Part shown: piece after piece, positions 1 through 6,412 of the stretch
How positions within the stretch are numbered: the first letter of the stretch is position 1
Layout: each line of letters begins with the position of its first letter
Assembly: GCA_900550815.1 (NCBI GenBank)
Contig: URTW01000052.1
Location: 1-11,284 of the forward strand
Source of the DNA: an uncultured Collinsella sp.
Lineage (GTDB): Bacteria > Actinomycetota > Coriobacteriia > Coriobacteriales > Coriobacteriaceae
DNA: 11,284 bases
Reading direction: 5' to 3'
Notes under the pieces: model-generated
Seen by the model: the letters and a program-made list of their open reading frames with translations, nothing else
Database searches by the model: none
Told to the model about the DNA's origin: nothing
Position numbers and translations under genes: made by a program

Positions 1-157
1 GGGCATCGTACGGACCGGCGTCAGGCGAGAGCGCGTTGACGATGCGACGCGTGAGGGTAAAGGTCTTGCCCGAACCGGCGCCCGCCGAGACAAACAGCGG
101 ACGGTCGAGCGTTTTGACAATCTGCAGCTGTTGCGGCATCAAAGTCGAAAGATCCAT
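1..157 (-). CDS. addA: UvrD/AddA-like ATP-dependent helicase, N-terminal fragment (runs off the left edge)
   Basis: Only about 52 N-terminal codons lie in the window. The protein begins MDLSTLMPQQLQIVKTLDRP and then shows a Walker A P-loop, SAGAGSGKT, at residues 24-32. The order of a Q-motif-like PQQ at residues 8-10 followed by that P-loop is the hallmark of superfamily 1A UvrD/PcrA/AddA helicases. In the AddAB complex this subunit unwinds double-strand break ends, powered by ATP, for recombination repair. The ATG at 157-155 is preceded by AAGGAGG. It lies 3 nt after the stop of the AddB-like reading frame, so the two are probably one operon with translational coupling. The P-loop makes the helicase class firm; the specific name addA rests on the nuclease-type neighbour. 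Confidence 0.82.
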   Translation of the reverse strand, partial: MDLSTLMPQQLQIVKTLDRPLFVSAGAGSGKTFTLTRRIVNALSPDAGPYDA

Positions 158-160
158 GGT

Positions 161-559
161 CTACACGTCCCTCCTTACAAACGTTCCTTCGTGGTTATAC
201 GAGCAGCGCGCATGCGCGGCCTGAGCCGACGTCGGGTCGACGGCGGCAACGTTGCCTGCCTCGAGCTCGCGCAGGCGCTCGGCGATGCCGGCCTCCACGC
301 GATCGAGCAGGGCGACGAAGTCCATGCTGCCACCCTCGCCGGGGAAACCTTTCTTAAGGCCCGGGATGCGACCGTCGCCGCGCTCTTCCTCGAGCAGCTC
401 GGCGCTCGCGGCACCGCGCAACGCCGGCTTGCCGCCCTTGGTCGAAAAATAGAGCGCAGCACGGGTATCTAGGCCCAGCGCCCGACGCATGGCCTGCGCG
501 AAGATGAGCGTTTGGGTATGTGGTGGCACCCAGCGCGGATCTACGATGTGCGCCTAACC
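161..559 (-). pseudogene. C-terminal end of the AddB-like nuclease, cut off by in-frame stops
   Basis: This is the continuation, in the same reading frame, of the AddB-like gene ending at 560. Immediately after that stop the frame reads Gly, a second TAG (556-554), then A-H-I-V-D-P-R-W-V-P-P-H-T-Q-T-L-I-F and on for about 120 residues to a TAG at 163-161. It contains Q-T-L-I-F, matching the Q-x3-Y/F motif that follows the D-x-K active site in RecB-family nucleases, and a single late Cys (ARCSYN). The only early start is a GTG at 529-527 with no Shine-Dalgarno sequence, so independent translation is doubtful. I read it as the severed tail of one ancestral gene of about 1,032 codons. Readthrough or a sequencing error are alternatives. 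Confidence 0.75.
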
Positions 560-3259
560 CTATTCCTCGTCGCGCACCGTGGGGTCGGCGAGCTTAAACT
601 CCTCAACGCCCGTGCGATGCTTGTAGTCGATCACCACGGCACGATTCTCGGCGTCCACGTCCACACGGTCGATGCGCCCGCCGAGCGGCCAGCCGGCATA
701 CTCAACGTTAAGATCGTTGAAGGCAAACTCAAGGTAGCGCGGAGCAAAAGGAGCCAGCGCCTCGGCTTCATAGGCAAGCACGCCCTCCAGCTGCGGCAAG
801 ATCTCGGCCACTTGGCGCTCCTCCACCGGGGAGAGCGGCACGAGCGGGCCCTCGTTGCCGCGCTTGGAGGCATGCTCGACCAAGGTCTCGTCAAAGACCT
901 CGCGTAGCAGCTCCTGAGCACGCGACAGGTTCTCGGGCGTCACGCGCTCCATGCCCTCCCGGGGCAGACGGGCGTGCAGATGCTCCAGCACGTCGTGGAC
1001 AAAGTTGCCCTTTTCCATGTTGCCAAAGCCCGCGTCGATCGACTGGGGCTTGACGCGATACGACACGAACCAGCACAGTGGGCAGGTAGAATAGGCCTCG
1101 ATCTGCGAGGCGGACGTCAGACGCGGCACGAGCGGCGCGTCCTCGCCCTCGCCATCGCGACGACGCAGGACCAGATACGGAATGGCTTCATCGCTCAGGT
1201 GCTGAGGAGCTTCGCAGGTCACGCGCTCGCGCCTAAGACCTTCGCCTGCGGCGGGATCGAAGTCGGCGATGATATCGCCCTCGCCCACGCGCGTGGGCTT
1301 GGCAGCGCCAGCGGCCTCGGCATGTGCCCACAGCTCGGTCCACACGGCCGCCGGATAGCACTCGCGCGCCTGACGATCGTGGGTCACACGGGCGAGCGCG
1401 ACCGGACCGCTCGCCGCCTGCATTGCACGGCCAAAGCGCACGCGCAGCAGGGCGGCGGGCTCCAAAGACACGCCGTCGCGGCGCAGTTCGGCCGTCAACG
1501 TGGCAAGCGGGCCCTCTTCGTGCGAAAGCGGGTAGCTGTCCAGATCGACATCGGCAAACAGCACGGCATCGTAGGCGTCAGGACGCAAAACCGACGCATC
1601 GGCAAGCGACACGAAGCGTACCTGTGCCCGTGGCGTGCGATCGACCTCGTAGGTCTCGTAATCGTAAGCGGTACTGCGCTTGTCCACTTTGGTTCGAACG
1701 CCGTCGAGAACCGGCACGGTCGCGGCCTGCGACACGTCGAGCGCGCGAGCATCGTTCATAAGGATGTCGATGGCATGGCGCAGCAAAGCCGTCTCTGCCT
1801 GGCGACGGGCCTGGCCGTCAAGGCCGCCTAGAGCGCGATCGGGCAGCGCCTCGGCAACGGCGAGCATGGCCTTGAGCGCCGTCACGGGTTTGTCGCGCCA
1901 CAGCGCCTGAAACACGTCCGAGACCACGCACGGCACATTCTTAAACCAGTTATCGTCGCTGGCGGCCTTGCGGGCGCCCCTCACCTGGCCCTGCACGCTC
2001 TGCAGCAGGCTCTTGACGCCCGCAGCGGTCTTGCTACGCGACAGACGCATGTTCTTGTCGAAGCCGCGGGCGCTCGCGGCGTCGGCACCCGAAAGCGGGC
2101 TATAAATCCAGTCGGTAAGCTCTGGAGCGGGCCACCACTCGGTCTTGGAAGCGGTGCCCTCGTCGGCGGCTTTCATACGCTCAATCAGGTTGGCGAGCGC
2201 CGTAAACTGCCCGCCCGCGATGGACTGGGAAAACGCCGTGAACTCAGTCGTCTCGGCCGCAATGTGACGCGCCGCCAAACGGGCAGCGAGTTCGCCGAAC
2301 AGCTGGGCCGCCCGGGCGGAAACCACGAGCACGCGCGCGGGGTCGGCGTTCGTCGCGGCGCCGTCGCGCGACACAGACTCCTCACATGCCGCGACCAGGT
2401 TCTCAAGAGCATCCACATAAGCGCGGGCGCGGGCATGGGGACCGGCCACCTCTATAAAAATAGGCTGAGTAGCAGGCGCAGAAGCGGTCTCGGACGCGCC
2501 GGCGTCGTCCCTCAACGGGGCGGCCTCAAACAGCACACCGCGGGCATCAAAGGCGGCAGCCAGGTCCTCGCGCATTGCCGCCTGCTCGCAAGCGAGCAGC
2601 ACGACGACCTCTCCCCCACTGTTCGCCACGGCCGACAACAGCACGAGCAGGCTATGCGTAAACGACGTGACACCACGCACGCAGACGGCGCGGGCGCACC
2701 CCGGCAGGTTGTTCGCCAGGGCTTCTGCCATCATATCGGCGGCTTCGCAGGGCTCGACCATATCTCGACGGTCCAAGCCGCTCGCATAGGCGCTCAACAG
2801 CTCGAACACACGGGCCTCGGCGTCGCTTTTGGGCTCGGGCTGAGCGGCGGCATCGCGGCAGCGCTCGTCGCCCGTCCCCGCCACGCCCGGCAACACGTCG
2901 CGGGCCATACGCGCAAGCATGTGTACCGTGCCTTGGCTGCGCGAGAGCGGCTGCAGAGCAGCGTCGTCGCGGCGGTCGATCATGTCCGAGAACAGCATCT
3001 GGCGCTGAAGGTTATCCACAAAGCTGCGGCCATCGCCCATAAGCTCCCACAGCGAGCGGAGCCACGATGTGGGCGTCTTGTAATCGATACCCAGTGAAAC
3101 CCCGGCTTCTGCCGCATCATGACGGCACAAGTCGAGCTCGGCAAACGAGGGCGCCAACAGAACAGCGCGCCCGTGGCGGGCAACCAGGTCGGCCAGCAGC
3201 GCCGCCTCGGCATCGCTCAAATCCGTGCCGGCATTGGTGGTATAGATTCGAACAGGCAT
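560..3259 (-). CDS. addB: AddB-like PD-(D/E)XK exonuclease subunit, truncated at residue 899
   Basis: This encodes the nuclease partner of an AddAB-type double-strand break resection complex. The N-terminal half resembles the helicase-like part of AddB, but where a P-loop might be expected there is only AVLLAPSFAELD, so it is probably not an ATPase. The C-terminal RecB-family nuclease domain starts with SQIEAYSTCPLCWF (Cys726, Cys729). It continues with His755 in GNFVHDVLEHLH and the active site GGRIDRVDVD (Asp864) and VIDYKHRTG (Asp878, Lys880). The frame then hits TAG at 562-560, before the conserved Q-x3-Y/F motif, which is encoded just downstream in the same frame. The cut-off product would keep the catalytic acids but lose the motif and tail. 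The ATG at 3259 follows GTGGAGG with a short 3-nt gap. The family is clear; AddB versus a sister family is less certain. Confidence 0.85.
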   Translation of the reverse strand: MPVRIYTTNAGTDLSDAEAALLADLVARHGRAVLLAPSFAELDLCRHDAAEAGVSLGIDYKTPTSWLRSLWELMGDGRSFVDNLQRQMLFSDMIDRRDDAALQPLSRSQGTVHMLARMARDVLPGVAGTGDERCRDAAAQPEPKSDAEARVFELLSAYASGLDRRDMVEPCEAADMMAEALANNLPGCARAVCVRGVTSFTHSLLVLLSAVANSGGEVVVLLACEQAAMREDLAAAFDARGVLFEAAPLRDDAGASETASAPATQPIFIEVAGPHARARAYVDALENLVAACEESVSRDGAATNADPARVLVVSARAAQLFGELAARLAARHIAAETTEFTAFSQSIAGGQFTALANLIERMKAADEGTASKTEWWPAPELTDWIYSPLSGADAASARGFDKNMRLSRSKTAAGVKSLLQSVQGQVRGARKAASDDNWFKNVPCVVSDVFQALWRDKPVTALKAMLAVAEALPDRALGGLDGQARRQAETALLRHAIDILMNDARALDVSQAATVPVLDGVRTKVDKRSTAYDYETYEVDRTPRAQVRFVSLADASVLRPDAYDAVLFADVDLDSYPLSHEEGPLATLTAELRRDGVSLEPAALLRVRFGRAMQAASGPVALARVTHDRQARECYPAAVWTELWAHAEAAGAAKPTRVGEGDIIADFDPAAGEGLRRERVTCEAPQHLSDEAIPYLVLRRRDGEGEDAPLVPRLTSASQIEAYSTCPLCWFVSYRVKPQSIDAGFGNMEKGNFVHDVLEHLHARLPREGMERVTPENLSRAQELLREVFDETLVEHASKRGNEGPLVPLSPVEERQVAEILPQLEGVLAYEAEALAPFAPRYLEFAFNDLNVEYAGWPLGGRIDRVDVDAENRAVVIDYKHRTGVEEFKLADPTVRDEE

Positions 3260-3341
3260 GGTCCTCCACTCAAACTGTTCGCAATAATCAATGCATCCAT
3301 CCTACCCGCCCACGCGGACAGATTTGCCCCACGCCAACAGA

Positions 3342-3430
3342 TTTGATCCCTTGGGGACGGAGGAAAACGGATCACCGGATCAGACCGACCCCCTCGGTGA
3401 TCCGTTTTCCGCCGTCCCCAAGGGATCAAA
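3342..3430. repeat. Near-perfect 36-bp inverted repeat with 17-nt loop, GGGGACGG/CCGTCCCC type
   Basis: The arms 3342-3377 and 3395-3430 are reverse complements with one mismatch (A3361 opposite G3411). Each arm carries TTTGATCCCTTGGGGACGG and ends in GGATCACCG at the loop. The spacer 3378-3394 is not symmetric. Such long intergenic palindromes usually belong to dispersed families of REP-like or miniature mobile elements. The stem lies between the addB start and the terminator of the yerC-like gene, outside any gene. A short direct repeat, ACAGATTTG, sits just outside it at 3318-3326 and across its left edge at 3337-3345. Transcribed in either direction it would form a very stable hairpin. 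Confidence 0.9.
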
Positions 3431-3453
3431 AAACCGCCCCCGGAGGAGCGGTT
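3428..3453 (-). terminator. Intrinsic terminator of the yerC-like gene
   Basis: On the minus strand AACCGC-T-CC, a TCCG loop and GG-G-GCGGTT form a hairpin with one internal mismatch, followed by a run of T. It lies 27 nt after the stop codon of the minus-strand regulator gene. Its T-run coincides with the end of the long palindrome. Confidence 0.8.
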
Positions 3454-3479
3454 CTTCGTAATTCATTGTTGTCGCTGGC

Positions 3480-3779
3480 CTACTCGCCATCCTCCAGTTT
3501 AATGAGGATCTTGCGGTAGCCACCGTACTCGCCGTTGAGCGCCTTGGATACACGGCTCACCGTGGTGGACGAAGCGCCGGTACGGGCCTGAACCTCAACA
3601 TAAGGCTCGCCCTCGTCCAAATAGCGCGCAACCTGCAAACGCTGAGAAAGGTCGCAAATCTCGCGCGGCGTACAGATATCGGTCAAAAACGCTTGGATAT
3701 CCTTCTCGTCATCCAAAAGACTAAATGCGTGGACCAGCTGCTTGACATCAGGCTTGTCAAACATGTTCTCGATATTCAT
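3480..3779 (-). CDS. YerC/YecD-family TrpR-like DNA-binding protein
   Basis: This 99-residue protein matches the YerC/YecD family related to the tryptophan repressor TrpR: an all-helical small protein with a central helix-turn-helix. The HTH is visible around residues 60-82 as YVEVQARTGASSTTVSRVSKAL, preceded by TPREICDLSQRLQVARYL, a segment typical of the TrpR superfamily. Length equals the usual family size. Family members are probable transcription factors, but the ligand and targets are not established, and nothing here points to tryptophan. The ATG at 3779 follows GGCGGTGATC, close to the ideal Shine-Dalgarno sequence. The gene stands alone with its own terminator. Family assignment is strong; function is open. 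Confidence 0.88.
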   Translation of the reverse strand: MNIENMFDKPDVKQLVHAFSLLDDEKDIQAFLTDICTPREICDLSQRLQVARYLDEGEPYVEVQARTGASSTTVSRVSKALNGEYGGYRKILIKLEDGE

Positions 3780-3855
3780 CGATCACCGCCAAACCCGCCA
3801 AAAGGCATCGAAGTTGATACTGACATCGGGCATCGTTCGCCCGTTCTATGCAATA

Positions 3856-3893
3856 GGGCAACGCCTGTGGCTTTTGCCCGTAGCAGTGTAGCA
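3856..3893 (-). promoter_or_regulatory. Probable promoter and leader hairpin of the yerC-like gene
   Basis: On the minus strand TGC-TACACT (3893-3885) is an extended -10 element. The -35 is weak (TTGTCG, 19 nt upstream). The transcript would start near 3878 and give a leader of about 100 nt. Its first bases form a hairpin: GGGCAA...TTGCCC (3856-3861 with 3874-3879) with an inner GCC/GGC pair. No T-run follows, so it is not a terminator. The rest of the 3780-4103 interval shows no gene. The plus-strand promoter for the membrane protein is not obvious; GACAAT at 3996-4001 is the best -10. Confidence 0.4.
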
Positions 3894-4103
3894 CACCACC
3901 AAACTAAAGCGACAAGACTCTCTGCCAGCGGCGCGTTTTTCAGGACGAACGCCGTTTAGAAACCGTATGCGCACGTAAGCTCCACGAATATTTGAGACAA
4001 TGGGCGCCCCAACACCGCGGCGCGCCCGCGCAACCATCCAGGTCGCCGCCGCAAGCCGCTTCACGCGACGCCAGCAACCCCGGCGCAAGAAAGGATTCAC
4101 GCC

Positions 4104-4469
4104 ATGCGCTTTATGCTTAACTGGCTCTTTACCTCGATCGCCATCGCGATTGCCACGTTCCTCGTTCCCGGCATCCAGCCCTTCGGTTTTGCCGAGGCCT
4201 GGGTCTGTTTCGCCTTCGTGGGACTGTTCCTCAACATCGTCGATTCGCTCGTCAAGCCGTTCCTGACTGTCATCTCACTGCCGCTCACTATTATTACGCT
4301 TGGTGTTTTTCAGCTCGTAGTCAACAGCTTTATGCTCGAGCTGGCCAGCTACCTGTCGGTCAATCTGCTGGGCGCGGGCATCTCCATCGCCAGCTTTGGA
4401 TCGGCCTTTATGGGCAGCATCCTGGTGTCCATCACGCGCAGCATCCTCGACAGCATCGCCGAGAGCTAA
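4104..4469 (+). CDS. Small four-helix membrane protein, phage-holin-like/YvlD family
   Basis: This 121-residue protein is mostly hydrophobic, with about four membrane segments near residues 5-25, 30-50, 56-80 and 88-112. The pattern LNWLFTSIAIAIATFLVPGI, then VGLFLNIVDSLVKPFLTVISLPLTIITLGVFQLVVNS with a polar break, is characteristic of the widespread phage_holin_4 superfamily 2 (YvlD-like). The prolines and the NxxVKPFLT segment are family signatures. Despite the name, most members are chromosomal inner-membrane proteins of unknown role, sometimes tied to envelope stress. No phage genes are nearby. AAAGGA precedes the ATG by 8 nt. Membrane location is near certain; biological role is unknown. 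Confidence 0.87.
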   Translation: MRFMLNWLFTSIAIAIATFLVPGIQPFGFAEAWVCFAFVGLFLNIVDSLVKPFLTVISLPLTIITLGVFQLVVNSFMLELASYLSVNLLGAGISIASFGSAFMGSILVSITRSILDSIAES

Positions 4470-4510
4470 AACGGCCATTCCGGCCGCGTCCGTCTCAACA
4501 GCCCAAAACA

Positions 4511-4550
4511 AAGGCCGCCCATCGCAAAAATGGGCGGCCTTCTTATTTTT
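4511..4550. terminator. Bidirectional intrinsic terminator between convergent genes
   Basis: AAGGCCGCCCA (4511-4521) pairs perfectly with TGGGCGGCCTT (4531-4541) around a 9-nt loop, followed by CTTATTTTT. Read on the minus strand the stem is followed by a T-rich TTTGTTTTGG. It sits 42 nt after the membrane protein gene and about 60 nt past the Rrf2 gene stop, so it can serve both. Confidence 0.9.
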
Positions 4551-4576
4551 CAAGTCTCAAAGGGCGAGAGAATCTA

Positions 4577-4601
4577 CCATTTCCACCCCGTCCCCAAATG
4601 G
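4577..4601. repeat. Short palindrome carrying a TTTGGGGACGG core
   Basis: CCATTT (4577-4582) pairs with AAATGG (4596-4601). On the minus strand the loop and stem read ATTTGGGGACGGGG, sharing TTGGGGACGG with the arms of the long palindrome at 3342-3430. It may be a decayed or minimal member of the same intergenic repeat family. The resemblance is only 10 identical bases plus similar flanks. Confidence 0.35.
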
Positions 4602-4611
4602 CGGGTATGGG

Positions 4612-5040
4612 TTAGATGACGTAGTCGTAACCATGGTTGGGAGCGACAAGCTGATCGAGCGTCACACCGTCGAGGTAGTCGTTGATGAGCTTGTCAAGGT
4701 TCTTCCACACGTCAAGCGTGGGGCACTCATCCGAACGCGAGCAGCCTTTGCAGTCGCCATCCAGGCAGGCGACCGGCGCCAGGCTGCCCTCGGTCAGGCG
4801 CAGGATCTCGCCCACCGTGTACTGCTCGGGCGGGCGCGTAAGCACGTAGCCGCCGCCCTTGCCACGCATACCCGAAAGCATGTTGGCGCGCACGAGCGTA
4901 GCCAAGATGTTCTCCAGATATTTCTCGGAAATCCCCTGGCGCGCCGCGATCTCTTTGAGCGGGATGCGACCGGCCGCCTGGTGCTCGGCCAGGTCGACCA
5001 TAACGCGCAGGGCATATCTGCCCTTAGTAGAAACCAACAT
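4612..5040 (-). CDS. Rrf2-family transcriptional regulator with four-cysteine cluster
   Basis: This 142-residue protein opens with MLVSTKGRYALRVMVDLAEH, the signature of Rrf2/IscR/CymR regulators. A winged helix follows (IPLKEIAARQGISEKYLENIL, then a wing in RGKGGGYVLTRPP). Cys92, Cys97, Cys100 and Cys106 lie where IscR-type proteins bind a [2Fe-2S] cluster, so it may sense iron-sulfur, redox or cysteine status. IscR uses three cysteines, so exact ligands are unclear. It is divergent from cysK. In Bacillus the Rrf2 protein CymR represses cysteine genes and binds CysK, which makes cysK the likely target here. The ATG at 5040 follows AAAGGCAG. Family is firm; the regulated signal is inferred. 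Confidence 0.92.
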   Translation of the reverse strand: MLVSTKGRYALRVMVDLAEHQAAGRIPLKEIAARQGISEKYLENILATLVRANMLSGMRGKGGGYVLTRPPEQYTVGEILRLTEGSLAPVACLDGDCKGCSRSDECPTLDVWKNLDKLINDYLDGVTLDQLVAPNHGYDYVI

Positions 5041-5071
5041 GTATAGTGCTGCCTTTCGGTCATTTAGTCCG

Positions 5072-5104
5072 TAGAAATTCTAGCCGAAAAATTGGTTTTG
5101 AAAA
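5072..5104 (-). promoter_or_regulatory. Rrf2 gene promoter overlapped by an 11-bp palindrome
   Basis: On the minus strand TTTTCA (5104-5099), 16 nt, then TAGAAT (5082-5077) make a plausible sigma-70 type promoter about 40 nt before the start codon. The perfect palindrome TAGAA-A-TTCTA (5072-5082) covers the -10 element, a good position for an autoregulatory operator. Confidence 0.45.
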
Positions 5105-5157
5105 TACCCGTTCCGGTCAAGATGATTAATCGACTCGTAATATTCTTCTATTTCCTA

Positions 5158-5186
5158 TTGCGTTACTAGGCTTTACTGTCTACTAT
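5158..5186 (+). promoter_or_regulatory. cysK: Probable cysK promoter
   Basis: TTGCGT (5158-5163), a 17-nt spacer and TACTAT (5181-5186) fit a vegetative promoter, placing the transcript start near 5193 and leaving a 5' leader of about 100 nt. The elements are moderate matches to consensus (3 of 6 and 4 of 6). Confidence 0.4.
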
Positions 5187-5208
5187 GCTTGCCAACAGCA
5201 AAACGAAC

Positions 5209-5229
5209 AACCCATAAGGTTTATGGGTT
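5209..5229. promoter_or_regulatory. Perfect inverted repeat upstream of cysK, candidate operator
   Basis: AACCCATAA (5209-5217), a GGT spacer and TTATGGGTT (5221-5229) form a perfect 9+9 palindrome, 64 nt before the cysK start and just downstream of the proposed promoter. Size and symmetry suit a dimeric regulator such as the divergently encoded Rrf2 protein. It could also fold as a leader hairpin, but no T-run follows, so a terminator is unlikely. Confidence 0.5.
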
Positions 5230-5293
5230 TCACTGCTGCACACACCGTAAAACCACACGGTATCCAGTCATTTGAACACTTTGGAGGTTCACC

Positions 5294-6232
5294 ATGAGCA
5301 ATGTCTACACGTCCATCGATCAGCTTATCGGCCACACTCCGCTTCTGGAGCTCACTCACTTTGAGGCCGATGAGGACCTCAAGGCCCGCGTGCTCGTCAA
5401 GCTGGAATACTTCAACCCCGCCGGGTCCGTCAAAGACCGCGTCGCCAAGAACATGATCGACGAGGCCGAGAAGGCCGGCAAGCTCGTGCGCGGCGGCGAC
5501 TACACCATCATCGAGCCCACGAGCGGCAACACCGGCGTCGGCATCGCCTCGGTGGCGGCGGCTCGCGGCTACAAGGTGATCATCACCATGCCCGAGACCA
5601 TGTCCGTCGAGCGCCGCAAACTTATGCAGGCATACGGCGCACAGCTCGTGCTCACCGACGGCTCCAAAGGCATGAAGGGCGCCATCGCCAAGGCCGAGGA
5701 ACTGCAGAAGGAGACGCCCAACAGCATTATCGCCGGCCAGTTTGTGAACCCCGCCAACCCCGCCATCCACAAGGCCACGCCCGGCCCCGAGATCTGGGCT
5801 GACACCGACGGCAAGGTCGACATCTTCGTCGCCGGCGTTGGCACCGGCGGCACCGTGACCGGCGGGGGCGAGTTCCTCAAGGAACAGAACCCCGAGATTC
5901 AGATCGTCGCCGTCGAGCCCGCTACCTCCCCGGTGCTCTCCAAGGGCCAGGCCGGCCCGCACAAGATCCAGGGTATCGGCGCCGGTTTTGTGCCCGACGT
6001 TCTCGACACCAAAGTCTATGACGAGATCATCCCCGTCGAGAACGACGACGCCTTTGCCACCGGCCGCGCCGTGGGCCACAAGGAGGGCGTGCTCGTGGGC
6101 ATTTCGTCCGGCGCCGCCGTGTGGGCCGCACTGCAGCTGGCCAAGCGCCCCGAGAACGAGGGCAAGACCATCGTGGCCCTGCTTGCCGACACCGGCGAGC
6201 GCTACCTGTCCACGGCGCTCTTCCAGGACTAG
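5294..6232 (+). CDS. cysK: Cysteine synthase (O-acetylserine sulfhydrylase), PLP-dependent
   Basis: The enzyme makes L-cysteine and acetate from O-acetylserine and sulfide, the last step of assimilatory cysteine synthesis in the cytoplasm. At 312 residues it has the normal CysK length. The PLP-binding lysine is Lys47 in [15 protein letters not shown] at 76-81 binds the substrate carboxylate, GTGGTVTG at 183-190 holds the PLP phosphate, and GISSGA at 270-274 contacts the pyridine ring. QFVNPANP and [11 protein letters not shown] are further CysK/CysM markers. The start is supported by TTTGGAGG six bases upstream. It is divergent from the Rrf2 regulator and followed by a terminator. CysK rather than CysM or cystathionine beta-synthase is favoured by length and lack of extra domains. 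Confidence 0.96.
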   Translation: MSNVYTSIDQLIGHTPLLELTHFEADEDLKARVLVKLEYFNPAGSVKDRVAKNMIDEAEKAGKLVRGGDYTIIEPTSGNTGVGIASVAAARGYKVIITMPETMSVERRKLMQAYGAQLVLTDGSKGMKGAIAKAEELQKETPNSIIAGQFVNPANPAIHKATPGPEIWADTDGKVDIFVAGVGTGGTVTGGGEFLKEQNPEIQIVAVEPATSPVLSKGQAGPHKIQGIGAGFVPDVLDTKVYDEIIPVENDDAFATGRAVGHKEGVLVGISSGAAVWAALQLAKRPENEGKTIVALLADTGERYLSTALFQD

Positions 6233-6331
6233 GGCCTGTCGCCCATAGGTTGAGCCCACGGACGAGCCGGTCTCCTCTCTCCCGGCAGTCTGAGCCCATC
6301 CAATCAGGGTGTCCCACGAGACGCCCGAACT

Positions 6332-6340
6332 TGCTACAAT
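6332..6340 (+). promoter_or_regulatory. mnmA: Extended -10 promoter element upstream of mnmA
   Basis: TGC-TACAAT is a near-consensus extended -10 with no clear -35. The same TGCTACAMT form occurs before the yerC-like gene on the other strand. A start near 6347 would put the first transcribed bases inside the terminator hairpin beginning at 6345. Confidence 0.45.
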
Positions 6341-6344
6341 GTCT

Positions 6345-6383
6345 GCGGCGCGGAACCAGCCTCCCGCGCCGCTTTTCTTTTTT
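6345..6383 (+). terminator. Strong terminator hairpin between cysK and mnmA
   Basis: GCGGCGCGG (6345-6353) pairs perfectly with CCGCGCCGC (6364-6372) around a 10-nt loop, followed by TTTTCTTTTTT. It lies about 113 nt after the cysK stop and 30 nt before the mnmA start. It should end cysK transcription, but it also sits between the putative mnmA promoter and the gene. Confidence 0.85.
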
Positions 6384-6412
6384 GGCCACATGCCACCAAG
6401 GAGAACCTCCCC

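Noticed and set aside
974-3097. Plus-strand open frames of 285 and 277 codons (974-1831 and 2264-3097) opposite the AddB-like gene
   Set aside because: No recognisable domains, no ribosome sites, and the minus strand encodes a clear nuclease protein across the same interval.
3342-3430. The long palindrome as the terminator of the yerC-like gene
   Set aside because: A proper terminator with a T-run lies between it and the gene (3428-3453), and the palindrome itself is not followed by a T-run on the minus strand.
4104-4469. Evidence of a prophage from the holin-like family name
   Set aside because: The family is mostly chromosomal membrane proteins and no lysin, capsid, integrase or attachment site is present in the window.
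6233-6412. T-box or other riboswitch before mnmA
   Set aside because: No T-box sequence (AGGGTGG-ACCGCG type) or known aptamer core is visible; only a simple terminator hairpin and a TGAGCCCA direct repeat (6251-6258, 6291-6298).
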